From Streptococcus suis (GTDB taxonomy: Bacteria > Bacillota > Bacilli > Lactobacillales > Streptococcaceae), in contig NZ_POIZ01000042.1 in assembly GCF_002960425.1 (NCBI RefSeq), positions 17,963-81,962 of the forward strand: 64,000 bases of DNA, read 5' to 3'. Positions 1 through 9,911 of this stretch are shown in pieces. Every line of letters starts with the position of its first letter. Position 1 is the first letter of the stretch. Below the pieces are notes generated by a model. It was not told the DNA's origin. It did no database searches and saw nothing but the letters and a program-made list of their open reading frames with translations. The position numbers were made by a program, and so were the translations under genes.

Positions 1-1638
1 AAGATTGCCAATCTAAGTCCAGATGATATGGATGATGCGGTGACTTCCAGTGTTTATGATGAAAATCCAGAGCATGTCCGCTTGGTCGTTGAAGATGTCT
101 TCAAACACTGGGCAAATCGCTCTGGTAGTGGTCGTTACAATGCCTTATTTACCACTCATGTAGGCGGTGGCAAAGCCTCCACGCCCATGGCCATGATGTA
201 TTTCAGGGAGTTTCAACGGACTAATCAACTGCATCGGGAGCAAGGTGGCTTGGTCTTGAAAGTGGGTGTTACATTTGCCTTGAATACTCAAAACAACAAT
301 AGCATGGTCGAGTCAAATACTGGTTTGCTGGAAGCTATTGAGGTCTATAATGCAGAATTTGGGACATCCTTTGGCTTGTCAGATGTTTCTGCTTATACAG
401 AAGACCTGGTTAGTCGTTTGAACAGAACGGCCAAGGACAAGAATTATTTGGATCTAGTGATTGTTGTAGATCAGCTTTTGACAGGTTTTAATGCTCCTGA
501 ACTCAATACTTTGTATGTTGACCGAACCCTAAAAGGTGCCAGTCTTATCCAGGCTTATTCCCGCACCAATCGTGTGGAGGATATGGATAAGAAACCTTTC
601 GGACGTGTGGTCAATTACCGCTGGCCTGCCCATAATGAGAAATTGATGAACCAGGCCTTGGCCATCTATGCAGATGATAGTGCAGCCAATTTGTCAGATG
701 AGGAACAAAAAAATAATAACGAAAAAAATGGATTGGTAGCCAAACCCTTCAAGGAAGTGTTTGCTGAGGTAAAACAAACTGTCGAACAATTGAGAAAGTT
801 GACAGATGATTTCAATGATATTCCGAAGTCTGAGAAAAAGCGTGAAGATATGTTGGAATTGCTTCGTGCATACAATCAAGGCATGTCCAAGCTCAAACAG
901 TACCAGCCTGAGTTAGTCGATGGAGTATTGGAGGGGTTTGATTATAACCAACCAGAACGTTTCATTGAAAGCTTGGGAATGTCAGTGGAGGAAGAAAAAC
1001 TCTTGACGACAGTTTTGGCAAACGAATTGAAACGAGCATTGGCTAAAGAGCAAAAAGTAAGCATTCATCAGATCGAACTCAAGATGACTCATATCAAGGA
1101 AGTGACGATTGACTACGATAAATTGACAGAATTAGTTGAGCTCCTATTGAACCAGGTTTACGAAGAGAAGATGGTAGAAGCTGCAGCTACTAAGGATGAA
1201 TTAGACAGATTCGCCAGTGGTTTGGACGATCACAACTACGCAGACCAGATTCGTCAAACAGGGGATGCTATCTACCGAGGGGATTTTCCAACAAAAGATA
1301 TGGAAATGACTTATCCAGTCAAGGGTATCGATAGCCAGAAGATTATCCAAGAGGCTTCGCACGTTTACATCGACAAGAAACTCTTTGCTTTCCGAATCCA
1401 ATGGGGGCTGACTGAGCATATTCGCAACCAAGAACTGCGAGAGTTGATGGCAGCGCACCGCTATGGTCAGAAGGATTTGGATGATACGGGTCACTTGCGT
1501 GCTTTGATAAAAGAAGCCAGTCGAGATTATCAGACCTGGGCAGATGACGATACTGTCAAAGGGCTAGGAAAGATTCAATACCGCAATCAATTACGACAGG
1601 CCATCTATGATCTGGCAGATGACTTGGTTGGCCAATAG
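1..1638 (+). CDS. hsdR: Type I restriction enzyme, R subunit (C-terminal part, cut by window start)
   Basis: The frame is open from base 1, so the 5' part of the gene lies outside the window. HsdR is the motor and nuclease subunit of a type I restriction complex; it translocates and cuts unmodified DNA with HsdM and HsdS. This fragment holds the end of the second RecA-like helicase domain, with DQLLTGFNAP at about residue 157 and QAYSRTNR (motif VI type) at about 184, typical of EcoR124-like HsdR. A long charged helical C-terminal region follows, which in this family contacts the methyltransferase core. The nuclease domain is not visible. The hsdS and hsdM genes downstream on the same strand support the call. 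Confidence 0.93.
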   Translation, partial: KIANLSPDDMDDAVTSSVYDENPEHVRLVVEDVFKHWANRSGSGRYNALFTTHVGGGKASTPMAMMYFREFQRTNQLHREQGGLVLKVGVTFALNTQNNNSMVESNTGLLEAIEVYNAEFGTSFGLSDVSAYTEDLVSRLNRTAKDKNYLDLVIVVDQLLTGFNAPELNTLYVDRTLKGASLIQAYSRTNRVEDMDKKPFGRVVNYRWPAHNEKLMNQALAIYADDSAANLSDEEQKNNNEKNGLVAKPFKEVFAEVKQTVEQLRKLTDDFNDIPKSEKKREDMLELLRAYNQGMSKLKQYQPELVDGVLEGFDYNQPERFIESLGMSVEEEKLLTTVLANELKRALAKEQKVSIHQIELKMTHIKEVTIDYDKLTELVELLLNQVYEEKMVEAAATKDELDRFASGLDDHNYADQIRQTGDAIYRGDFPTKDMEMTYPVKGIDSQKIIQEASHVYIDKKLFAFRIQWGLTEHIRNQELRELMAAHRYGQKDLDDTGHLRALIKEASRDYQTWADDDTVKGLGKIQYRNQLRQAIYDLADDLVGQ

Positions 1639-1699
1639 TTTGCGATTTTGTCGGATGGTAGCGTATAATAGAATGGAAATCATCCGAAAAATTGCAAAA
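1639..1699 (+). promoter_or_regulatory. Probable hsdS promoter flanked by an inverted repeat
   Basis: A -10 box TATAAT lies at 1664-1669, with TTGCGA at 1640-1645 (18-nt spacer). An imperfect inverted repeat flanks the -10: left arm 1639-1657 ending TCGGATG, right arm 1681-1699 beginning CATCCGA (7 bp exact, then partial). This suggests a start of transcription separate from hsdR and possibly a protein-binding dyad or an RNA hairpin. Inferred from pattern only. Confidence 0.45.
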
Positions 1700-1745
1700 A
1701 TAACTTTCAGAAATAAAAGAAAATGAAAGTAGATTAGGAGGGATT

Positions 1746-2975
1746 ATGACAAAAGAAAAACCAACCGAGCCACGGTTACGCTTCCCTGGATTCACGGACG
1801 CTTGGAAACAGCGTAAGTTGGGGGAAGTGGCGGAAAGAGTTAGTCAAAAAAATTTAGATAGACAGTATGTAGAAACTTTTACAAATTCTGCCGAATTCGG
1901 TATCATTTCTCAGAGAGATTTCTTTGAAAAAAATATCTCTAGTTTGGAGAATCTTAGTGGATATTATGTTGTGAATCCTGATGATTTTGTATACAATCCA
2001 AGGATTTCAAATTTAGCTCCAGTTGGTCCAATTAAGCGGAATAAATTGGGGAGAGTGGGGGTTATGTCGCCTCTTTATACTATATTTAAGTTTACCGACA
2101 TGAATTTGGATTTTGTTGAGAAATATTTTGATACGACAATTTGGCATAGATATATGGAGTTGAATGGAGATAGTGGAGCTCGCTCAGATAGATTTGCTAT
2201 TAAAGATTCAGTGTTTAGAGGTCTTCCTATTCCTCATCCTTCCCTCCCCGAACAAGAAGCCATCGGCAGCTTCTTTTCCGACCTAGACCAGCTTATTACT
2301 CTTCATCAGCGAAAATTAGATAGTGTCAAAGGATTGAAGAAGGCTTTGTTACAGAAAATGTTTCCGAAAGGAAATGGAAACGATTTTCCTGAACTGAGAT
2401 TCCCTGAATTTACGGACGCTTGGAAACAGCGTAAGTTGGGGGAAGTTTTGGACGAGAGGAATGAAAGTAGGTCTCCAAGTGCTGATGTGCCCCTAGTTTC
2501 ATTTACAGTAGAGAATGGAGTTACCCCAAAAACAGAGCGCTATAATCGAGAGTTTCTAGTTAGGAATGACGATAAGAAGTATAAATTTACCCAATTGGAT
2601 GATATTGTATATAATCCAGCAAATTTGAAATTTGGAGCTATTGCAAGAAACAAATATGGTGCTGCAGTATTTTCTCCAATATATATTACCTATACAGTAA
2701 TACCAGATGCTTCTCCGATTTTTATTGAATTGGTAGTTACTTTTGCAGATTTTATTCAGCGCGCATTACGTTATCAAGAAGGGACAGTTTACGAGAGAAT
2801 GGCAGTTAAATCATCTGATTTGCTTAGAAGTGAAATTTTATTGCCTACTCTCCCCGAACAAGAAGCCATCGGTTCTTTCTTCTCCGACCTAGACCAGCTT
2901 ATTACTCTTCATCAGCGTCAGTTGGATCATCTGAAACTGCTGAAAAAGGCATTGTTACAGCAGATGTTTATATAG
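1746..2975 (+). CDS. hsdS: Type I restriction-modification specificity subunit (two TRDs)
   Basis: HsdS gives the R-M complex its bipartite target sequence. At 409 residues it has the usual two-half layout: conserved FTDAWKQRKLGEV near residues 17-29 and again near 223-235, each followed by a variable target recognition domain. Each half closes with LPEQEAIGSFFSDLDQLITL and a helical tail (KKALLQ). The start follows AGGAGG at 1736-1741. Both conserved blocks recur as near-identical DNA in the truncated hsdS at 3738-4276, in direct orientation, giving substrate for TRD exchange. The TRD stretches are more AT-rich than the conserved blocks, as expected for shuffled domains. Confidence 0.95.
   Translation: MTKEKPTEPRLRFPGFTDAWKQRKLGEVAERVSQKNLDRQYVETFTNSAEFGIISQRDFFEKNISSLENLSGYYVVNPDDFVYNPRISNLAPVGPIKRNKLGRVGVMSPLYTIFKFTDMNLDFVEKYFDTTIWHRYMELNGDSGARSDRFAIKDSVFRGLPIPHPSLPEQEAIGSFFSDLDQLITLHQRKLDSVKGLKKALLQKMFPKGNGNDFPELRFPEFTDAWKQRKLGEVLDERNESRSPSADVPLVSFTVENGVTPKTERYNREFLVRNDDKKYKFTQLDDIVYNPANLKFGAIARNKYGAAVFSPIYITYTVIPDASPIFIELVVTFADFIQRALRYQEGTVYERMAVKSSDLLRSEILLPTLPEQEAIGSFFSDLDQLITLHQRQLDHLKLLKKALLQQMFI
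1794..1828 (+). repeat. hsdS conserved block A, copy 1
   Basis: Nearly identical DNA encoding FTDAWKQRKLGEV recurs at 2412-2446 (copy 2) and, shortened, at 3738-3762 (copy 3, in the truncated hsdS). All three are in direct orientation, so homologous recombination between them can swap TRDs or delete the fic gene. Confidence 0.85.
2244..2316 (+). repeat. hsdS conserved block B, copy 1
   Basis: About 70 bp encoding LPEQEAIGSFFSDLDQLITL recurs at 2850-2917 (copy 2) and 4190-4262 (copy 3), all in direct orientation. Together with block A it brackets each TRD on both sides, so every TRD is flanked by matching sequence. Confidence 0.85.
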
Positions 2976-2987
2976 AAAGAGGTCAGT

Positions 2988-3656
2988 ATGACATATTCAC
3001 AGGATTATTTAGATGACCTTCTGGTACGAATGGCCTATCATTCCAGTGGGATTGAGGGGAATACCATTTCTCTGCCTGAAACGGTTTCGATTATTTTGGA
3101 AAGTACTCTGCCTGGAAAGCACAAGAGTATCCGTGAATTTTATGAGATTGAAAATCACAAACAGGCTTTCCAAGCTCTGCTATTTGCCTTAGATAATGAG
3201 GAAGAGCTGAGCTTGGGGCTGGTTAAGGATATCCACGCCTTGTTGATGGACCGTCTCCAGCATGATCGGGGACAGTTCAAGTCTGTGCAAAACGCTATTA
3301 TTGGTGCGACCTTCAAGACGGCCTCGCCAGAGGAAACGCCTTTCCTTATGCAACAGTGGGTCGATAATGCCAACTACCGCTTAGACTTGCCTTTGGAAAT
3401 AGCAGAGCTGTTAGAGGTGCTGGCGGATGTACATATCCAGTTCGAGCGGATTCACCCTTTCAGTGATGGGAATGGACGAACAGGGCGGCTGATTTTGATG
3501 TTCCAAAGCATGCTCAAGTTGGGAGCGCCAGTACTCATCAGTAAAGAAGATCGAGCACTTTATATGGAGCTCTTAGCGGAACAAGATGTGGCAGGTTTAT
3601 CCCAATTACTCCAACGTTCCTTGGAGTTCGAACAGGAACGAAAAAATCAGTTTTAA
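2988..3656 (+). CDS. Fic domain protein (putative AMP transferase)
   Basis: Fic proteins transfer AMP, or less often other groups, from nucleotides to target proteins. This 222-residue protein carries the full active-site motif HPFSDGNGRTGR near residue 155, including the catalytic His. It also has SSGIEGN at residues 19-25, matching the autoinhibitory [S/T]xxxE[G/N] helix motif in N-terminal (class II) position, so activity is probably self-restrained. It begins 12 nt after hsdS behind AAAGAGG and sits between hsdS and a truncated hsdS. No separate antitoxin gene is evident, which fits an intramolecular inhibitor. Its target is unknown and a role in defence is only inferred from position. 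Confidence 0.9.
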   Translation: MTYSQDYLDDLLVRMAYHSSGIEGNTISLPETVSIILESTLPGKHKSIREFYEIENHKQAFQALLFALDNEEELSLGLVKDIHALLMDRLQHDRGQFKSVQNAIIGATFKTASPEETPFLMQQWVDNANYRLDLPLEIAELLEVLADVHIQFERIHPFSDGNGRTGRLILMFQSMLKLGAPVLISKEDRALYMELLAEQDVAGLSQLLQRSLEFEQERKNQF

Positions 3657-3706
3657 GACGGATTTTCAGAAAGCAATTTTCAATCGGTACAACTAATTTC
3701 GTCTGA

Positions 3707-4276
3707 AAATACGGTGAAAACCTTACTTTCACAACTACTTGGAAACAGCGTAAGTTGGGGGAGTTGGCTACTTTTGCCAAAGGAAACGGTTATTCGAAGA
3801 AAGATTTAGTTGCAGAAGGTGCGCCAATTATTTTATATGGTCGTCTATATACGAAGTATGAAACAATTATCTCGGAAATTGATACTTTTGTATCTGTTGA
3901 AGAGAATAAAAATAGTGTAGTATATAGTGAGGGTGGTGAAGTGTTAGTACCTGCGTCGGGCGAAAGTTCATTAGATATTGCTAGAGCTTCTGTTGTCGCA
4001 GAAAAAGGTATAATCTTAGGTGGAGATTTAAATATAGTTCGATTACATTCGGAGATTTTTCCTGTATATTTAGCAGTAACTATATCTAATGGAAAACAAC
4101 AAAAAGACTTAAGTAAACGCGCTCAGGGAAAATCTGTAGTACATCTTCATAATTCAGATTTGAAAGAGGTGGATTTGAATTTCCCCACCCTCCCTGAACA
4201 AGAAGCCATCGGTTCTTTCTTCGCCGACCTAGACCAGCTTATTACTCTTCATCAGCGAAAATCAGATTTCGAATGA
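3707..4276 (+). pseudogene. hsdS: 5'-truncated hsdS (single TRD, probable silent cassette)
   Basis: From 3738 the DNA matches the conserved start of each HsdS half (WKQRKLGE), but the frame is closed by TGA at about 3704 and no ATG exists; TTG at 3755 is the first possible start. It encodes one target recognition domain unlike the two in the intact hsdS, then the conserved LPEQEAIGSFFADLDQLITL block, and stops 7-8 residues later, lacking the helical tail. It could be a donor of a third specificity by recombination with the intact gene, or a half-subunit if translated from TTG. No strong ribosome site precedes TTG, so silent donor is preferred. Confidence 0.75.
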
Positions 4277-4309
4277 AAATTGAAATAATAATGAAAGGAT
4301 TACAAAAAC

Positions 4310-5899
4310 ATGTCAAAAACTATTCAAGTCATTACCAATCAGATTTGGTCTATGGCCAATGAATTGCGTGGAAATATGGATGCTTCGGAATATAAGAACT
4401 ATATCCTAGCCTTTATGTTCTATCGCTATCTGTCAGAACACCAAGAGCGTTTCTTGTTGGAAGATGAAATTATCAGCCCTGCTCCAGGTGAAACTGTGCA
4501 AGACGCCTATGCGCGTGAAGCAGTTGGGAGTGACTTGGCAGAGCATTTGGAAAATACAGCTTCTCACCTTGGGTATGCCATCGAGCCTGAAGACACATGG
4601 GCAAGATTGGTAGAAAAAATTGATAATAGCGAGATTGTGGCAAGTGACTATCAGACGATTTTTGATCATTTTAATACCAATGTGGAACTCAACCAGGATG
4701 CTATGGAAGATTTCAGAGGTGTCTTCAACGATATCAACCTAGGGGATTCCCGCTTGGGAAATTCAACGGTTGCACGCGCCAAATCCTTGAACAGCATTGT
4801 GAAGTTGATCGATAGCATTGAGTATAAAAACGACGAAGGAAAGGATATTCTGGGGGAAATCTACGAATACCTTATCGGACAATTTGCCGCTTCGGCAGGT
4901 AAAAAAGGTGGCGAATTTTACACTCCGCATCAAGTAAGTAAGATATTAGCCAAGATTGTCACCTTGGGCTTGGAAAAATCAGATACAAGTTTTTCTGTTT
5001 ACGATCCAACCATGGGGTCAGGTTCCTTGCTGTTGACAGTACGTAATGAACTACCTCAAGGGCAACATATCAAATTCTATGGTCAAGAAATGAACACGAC
5101 TACTTATAACTTGGCACGGATGAACTTGATGATGCACCAGGTTGGCTACAGCAATATGATTTTAAACAATGCGGATACCTTAGAAGGCGACTGGCCAGAT
5201 GGGGTGGATGAACTTGGAATCGACCAGCCACGGAGCTTTGATGCAGTAGTTGCCAACCCGCCTTACTCTGCTAAGTGGGACAACCGTGAATCCAAGTTGA
5301 AAGACCCGCGTTTTATGGAATACGGCAAGCTAGCCCCAGCCTCTAAAGCAGACTTCGCCTTTATTTTACACAGTCTTTATCATTTGAACAATACAGGAAC
5401 CATGGCTATTGTCTTACCGCACGGTGTGCTCTTTAGGGGAGCAGCAGAAGGACATATCCGCAAACTGATTATTGAAAAAAATTACTTAGATGCCGTTATT
5501 GGTTTGCCGGCCAACTTGTTTTATGGGACAGGCATTCCAACGACTATCCTTGTCTTCAAAAAAAATCGCCAGACCAAGGATGTTTTCTTTATCGATGCTA
5601 GCAAGGAGTTTGAAAAAGGGAAGAATCAAAATCACCTGTCAGATGATATGGTAGAAAAAATTGTTCAAACCTATCACAATCGCCAGTTTGTTGACAAGTA
5701 TGCTTATTTAGCTCCGTTAGAGGAAATTATAGAAAACGACTACAATCTAAACATTCCTCGTTATGTCGATACCTTTGAGGAAGAGGAAGAGATTGATCTT
5801 GGGCAAGTGACGCAGCAGCTGGAACAAGATAGAGTAGAGATTTTGGCATTGGAAGACAAGATTCGCCAACAGTTGAAAACTCTGGGAGTAGATTTTTAG
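4310..5899 (+). CDS. hsdM: Type I restriction-modification DNA methyltransferase, M subunit
   Basis: HsdM methylates adenine N6 within the sequence chosen by HsdS, using S-adenosylmethionine. The 529-residue protein has an N-terminal HsdM_N helical domain, the SAM-binding motif DPTMGSGSLL near residue 232 and the catalytic NPPYS near residue 316, followed by a charged C-terminal tail. The start follows GAAAGGAT at 4293-4300. It closes the locus in the order hsdR-hsdS-fic-(hsdS)-hsdM, which is unusual because most type I loci keep M and S together. It appears intact. Confidence 0.95.
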   Translation: MSKTIQVITNQIWSMANELRGNMDASEYKNYILAFMFYRYLSEHQERFLLEDEIISPAPGETVQDAYAREAVGSDLAEHLENTASHLGYAIEPEDTWARLVEKIDNSEIVASDYQTIFDHFNTNVELNQDAMEDFRGVFNDINLGDSRLGNSTVARAKSLNSIVKLIDSIEYKNDEGKDILGEIYEYLIGQFAASAGKKGGEFYTPHQVSKILAKIVTLGLEKSDTSFSVYDPTMGSGSLLLTVRNELPQGQHIKFYGQEMNTTTYNLARMNLMMHQVGYSNMILNNADTLEGDWPDGVDELGIDQPRSFDAVVANPPYSAKWDNRESKLKDPRFMEYGKLAPASKADFAFILHSLYHLNNTGTMAIVLPHGVLFRGAAEGHIRKLIIEKNYLDAVIGLPANLFYGTGIPTTILVFKKNRQTKDVFFIDASKEFEKGKNQNHLSDDMVEKIVQTYHNRQFVDKYAYLAPLEEIIENDYNLNIPRYVDTFEEEEEIDLGQVTQQLEQDRVEILALEDKIRQQLKTLGVDF

Positions 5900-5908
5900 A
5901 AACAAGAA

Positions 5909-5941
5909 AAGAGCGAGTAGGGTCACTACTTGCTCTTTCTT
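5909..5941 (+). terminator. Rho-independent terminator after hsdM
   Basis: An 11-bp stem (AGAGCGAGTAG at 5910-5920 with CTACTTGCTCT at 5926-5936, one G-T pair), a 5-nt loop, then a T-rich run. Confidence 0.8.
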
Positions 5942-5951
5942 ATATACTAAT

Positions 5952-6102
5952 ACTCTTCGAAAATCAAAATCAGACGTTGTTGACTTGATTTGATGACTGA
6001 AAAGCTCCTGTGGAGTTTTTCAGCCTACTCCCTTGAAATATAATAGGAACAGAGTTCTATCTGCATCTGCGTTGCCTAGTCTGTTTTTGATTTTCATTGA
6101 GT
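5952..6102. repeat. MITE-like intergenic element with terminal inverted repeats
   Basis: The ends ACTCTTCGAAAATC at 5952-5965 and GATTTTCATTGAGT at 6089-6102 belong to 24-nt imperfect terminal inverted repeats (20 of 24 positions match; 5952-5975 and 6079-6102). Inside is a hairpin at 5997-6023 (12-bp arms, TGT loop). The right part, 6021-6102, recurs as a reverse-complement copy at 62496-62576, with about 10 percent differences. There is no coding capacity. It lies between the converging hsdM and serS and may act as a terminator region. Short TIR-bearing repeats are known in streptococci (RUP, for example); I cannot assign this one to a named family. Confidence 0.7.
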
Positions 6103-7675
<1,573 letters not shown>

Positions 7676-7684
7676 CTTGATTTT

Positions 7685-8059
7685 CTATTTTTTGGCAAAT
7701 AGATTTGAAATTTTTTGTCCAATAGTTTGAACCAAGGTGGGTAGTTTGACGACCTTCTCATTGCCGATATGCTCACGGGCAATTTTTAGGATTTTACCTG
7801 AATCCTTAGAAGCAAAGAGAAATTTACCACTGTCTGTAAAGACTTCGAAGTGTCGGCTGACCTTTTTATTGCTCACATTGGCACCAATTTGTTCAATCGA
7901 TGTCCAAGGAATTTGCACATAATTTTCTACGTTGTTGTCAGCATAAAATTCCAAAGCTTGATCACCCAGAAGAAACTTGCCGACCGTACCACCAGCTATG
8001 CTGAGATAGGAAACGCCAGTTGTTGATAGTTCGACATTTTTATTTAATGATTGTGCCAT
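7685..8059 (-). CDS. manO: ManO, DUF956 family protein of the mannose PTS locus
   Basis: A 124-residue protein of the DUF956 family, found almost only beside mannose-class PTS genes in lactic acid bacteria. It has no membrane segment or catalytic motif that I recognise; the fold is mostly beta with a basic C-terminal tail. The start follows GAGGT. It lies behind manN but is separated by a terminator hairpin at 8092-8113, with TATAAT-like sequence (8083-8088) after it, so it may have its own promoter or receive readthrough. A regulatory or accessory role for the PTS is presumed from context. Confidence 0.85.
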   Translation of the reverse strand: MAQSLNKNVELSTTGVSYLSIAGGTVGKFLLGDQALEFYADNNVENYVQIPWTSIEQIGANVSNKKVSRHFEVFTDSGKFLFASKDSGKILKIAREHIGNEKVVKLPTLVQTIGQKISNLFAKK

Positions 8060-8091
8060 AGTTACCTCATTTCTTGTTTTATTATACCATA

Positions 8092-8113
8092 AAACCCCGC
8101 ATGAGCGGGGTTG
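8092..8113 (-). terminator. Terminator between manN and manO
   Basis: The GC-rich hairpin AACCCCGC-TCAT-GCGGGGTT on the minus strand is followed by TTATGG. The short T run and a -10-like TATAAT directly downstream suggest partial termination plus a secondary promoter for manO. Confidence 0.75.
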
Positions 8114-8122
8114 GTTAATGGA

Positions 8123-9034
8123 TTACATAATTCCAAGAAGGCGAGCTGCGATACCGAACGCGAACAAGCCAACGATGATAGTGATTGGAGAAACTTTTTT
8201 CTTCAACAACCACATACATAGGAATGTAAGAAGCAAGTGCATGAAGCCAGGGATCAAACCATCCAAGTTTTGTTGGAAAGTAGTAACCTTAGTTGGTGTT
8301 TGTGATAAACCTTGACCAACCAATTCAAAGGCTTTTTGAATACCTTCAGAACCTTCTGGCAATTTATCCCACTCGATGTAAGCACCTTCTGAAAGTGGAA
8401 CTTCAGAAACTGTGAAGTTGAAGCCGATAGATACCCAACGTTGAGCAAGTACGGCAAGGATGAACATACCAAGGATAGAAGCACCTTTAGTGATGTCTTG
8501 GAGGATACCACCTGACATATCTTTAGTGATTTCTTTACCTGATTTGTAACCAAACTCTTGAGTGTACCATAGGAAGCTCATACGGATAGCGTTCCATAGA
8601 CCGAAGAAGAGGATTGGGCCAAGGATGTTACCAGATACGGCAAGTGAAGCACCAAGGGCACCAAGGATAGGACGTACTGTAAACCAGAATACTGGGTCAC
8701 CGATACCAGCAAGAGGTCCCATCATACCGATTTTCACACCTTGGATAGCAGCGTCATCGATGTCAGCACCGTTTGCGCGCTCTTCTTCAAGGGCAAGTGT
8801 TACACCGACGATAGGTGCAGCAACGTATGGGTGTGTGTTAAAGAATTCCATGTGGCGTTTAAGAGCCGCAATTTGATCTTCTTTTTTAGTGTAGAGTTTT
8901 TTGATGGCTGGAACCATTGTGTAAGCCCAACCCAAGTTTTGCATACGCTCAAAGTTCCATGATGCTTGAAGGAAGGTTGAACGCCAGCAAATCGCTTTAC
9001 GATCTTTTACTGAAAGTTGAATTTTTTCTGTCAT
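8123..9034 (-). CDS. manN: Mannose-family PTS IID component
   Basis: Membrane subunit IID of the mannose/glucose phosphotransferase. At 303 residues it is of usual family length: a cytosolic N-terminal region (RSTFLQASWNFERMQNLG is characteristic), the glycine-rich GPLAGIGDPVFWFT loop and C-terminal hydrophobic segments. It works with IIC (manM) as the sugar channel, phosphate coming from ManL. The start follows AAAGGAAG, 21 nt after manM ends, so it is the third gene of the manLMN operon. Confidence 0.96.
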   Translation of the reverse strand: MTEKIQLSVKDRKAICWRSTFLQASWNFERMQNLGWAYTMVPAIKKLYTKKEDQIAALKRHMEFFNTHPYVAAPIVGVTLALEEERANGADIDDAAIQGVKIGMMGPLAGIGDPVFWFTVRPILGALGASLAVSGNILGPILFFGLWNAIRMSFLWYTQEFGYKSGKEITKDMSGGILQDITKGASILGMFILAVLAQRWVSIGFNFTVSEVPLSEGAYIEWDKLPEGSEGIQKAFELVGQGLSQTPTKVTTFQQNLDGLIPGFMHLLLTFLCMWLLKKKVSPITIIVGLFAFGIAARLLGIM

Positions 9035-9055
9035 GATTGTGTTCTTCCTTTCTTC

Positions 9056-9862
9056 TTAGTAGTCTTCTAGGATGTCGCCGATTGGGTCGTTAGAACCAGC
9101 TCCGCCACCGTTACCACCTTTTTTAGAAAGGTTGAGGTAGATGAAGGCAAGAGATACACCGATAGCACCAAGTGCGATAAGTGTCAATTCGCTAACTGCA
9201 GCAAGTGCGAAACCGATAGCGAAGAATGGCCAAACTTCGCGAGTAGCCATCATGTTGATAACCATAGCGAAACCTACGGCAACAACCATACCACCACCGA
9301 CGTTCATACCACCTGACAACCAAGCTGGCATAGATTCAAGAGCAGCTTGAACAGCTTCAGTTGGGATAGCAAGAAGAAGGGCAGCAGGAACGGCAATACG
9401 AAGTCCTTGAAGTGAAAGAGCAATCAAGTGGTAGCGCTCAAGTGCACCGAAGTCACCACGTTCTGCAGCAGCGTCAGCACCGTGTACAAGGGCAACAGAT
9501 GCTGTACGAACAAGCATTGTAAGGAAAAGACCTGCAACAGCAAGAGGAATAGCAAGACCTTGAGCAACTGAGATCGCAGTTGCAGAGAAGTCACCACCCT
9601 TGATCAAGATGATCGCAGCAGCGACAGAAGCAAGGGCAGCATCTGGCGCAATGGCAGCACCGATATTTGACCAGCCAAGGGCAACGAGTTGGAGAGTTCC
9701 TCCAAGCATAACACCAGCTGTAAGGTTACCGGTAACAAGACCGATGAGGGTACAAGCAACGATTGGTTGATGGAATTGGAATTGGTCAAGGACACCTTCC
9801 ATACCTGCAAGAAAGGCCACAATAACGACCAAAATTGCAGAAATAATTGAAATATCTGACAT
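9056..9862 (-). CDS. manM: Mannose-family PTS IIC component
   Basis: Integral membrane IIC subunit that, with IID, carries mannose, glucose and related sugars across the membrane. It has 268 residues with several hydrophobic helices; the segment after residue 30 (PIVACTLIGLVTGNLTAGVM) and the NIGAAIAPDAALASV loop are characteristic of the family. The C-terminus has a glycine- and asparagine-rich tail (GGNGGGAGSNDP). The start follows GAAAGGAT. It is the middle gene of manL-manM-manN. Confidence 0.96.
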   Translation of the reverse strand: MSDISIISAILVVIVAFLAGMEGVLDQFQFHQPIVACTLIGLVTGNLTAGVMLGGTLQLVALGWSNIGAAIAPDAALASVAAAIILIKGGDFSATAISVAQGLAIPLAVAGLFLTMLVRTASVALVHGADAAAERGDFGALERYHLIALSLQGLRIAVPAALLLAIPTEAVQAALESMPAWLSGGMNVGGGMVVAVGFAMVINMMATREVWPFFAIGFALAAVSELTLIALGAIGVSLAFIYLNLSKKGGNGGGAGSNDPIGDILEDY

Positions 9863-9911
9863 ATTTATAATCCTTTCATATTTCTGATAATCACACAGTG
9901 TTAATTAGTTT

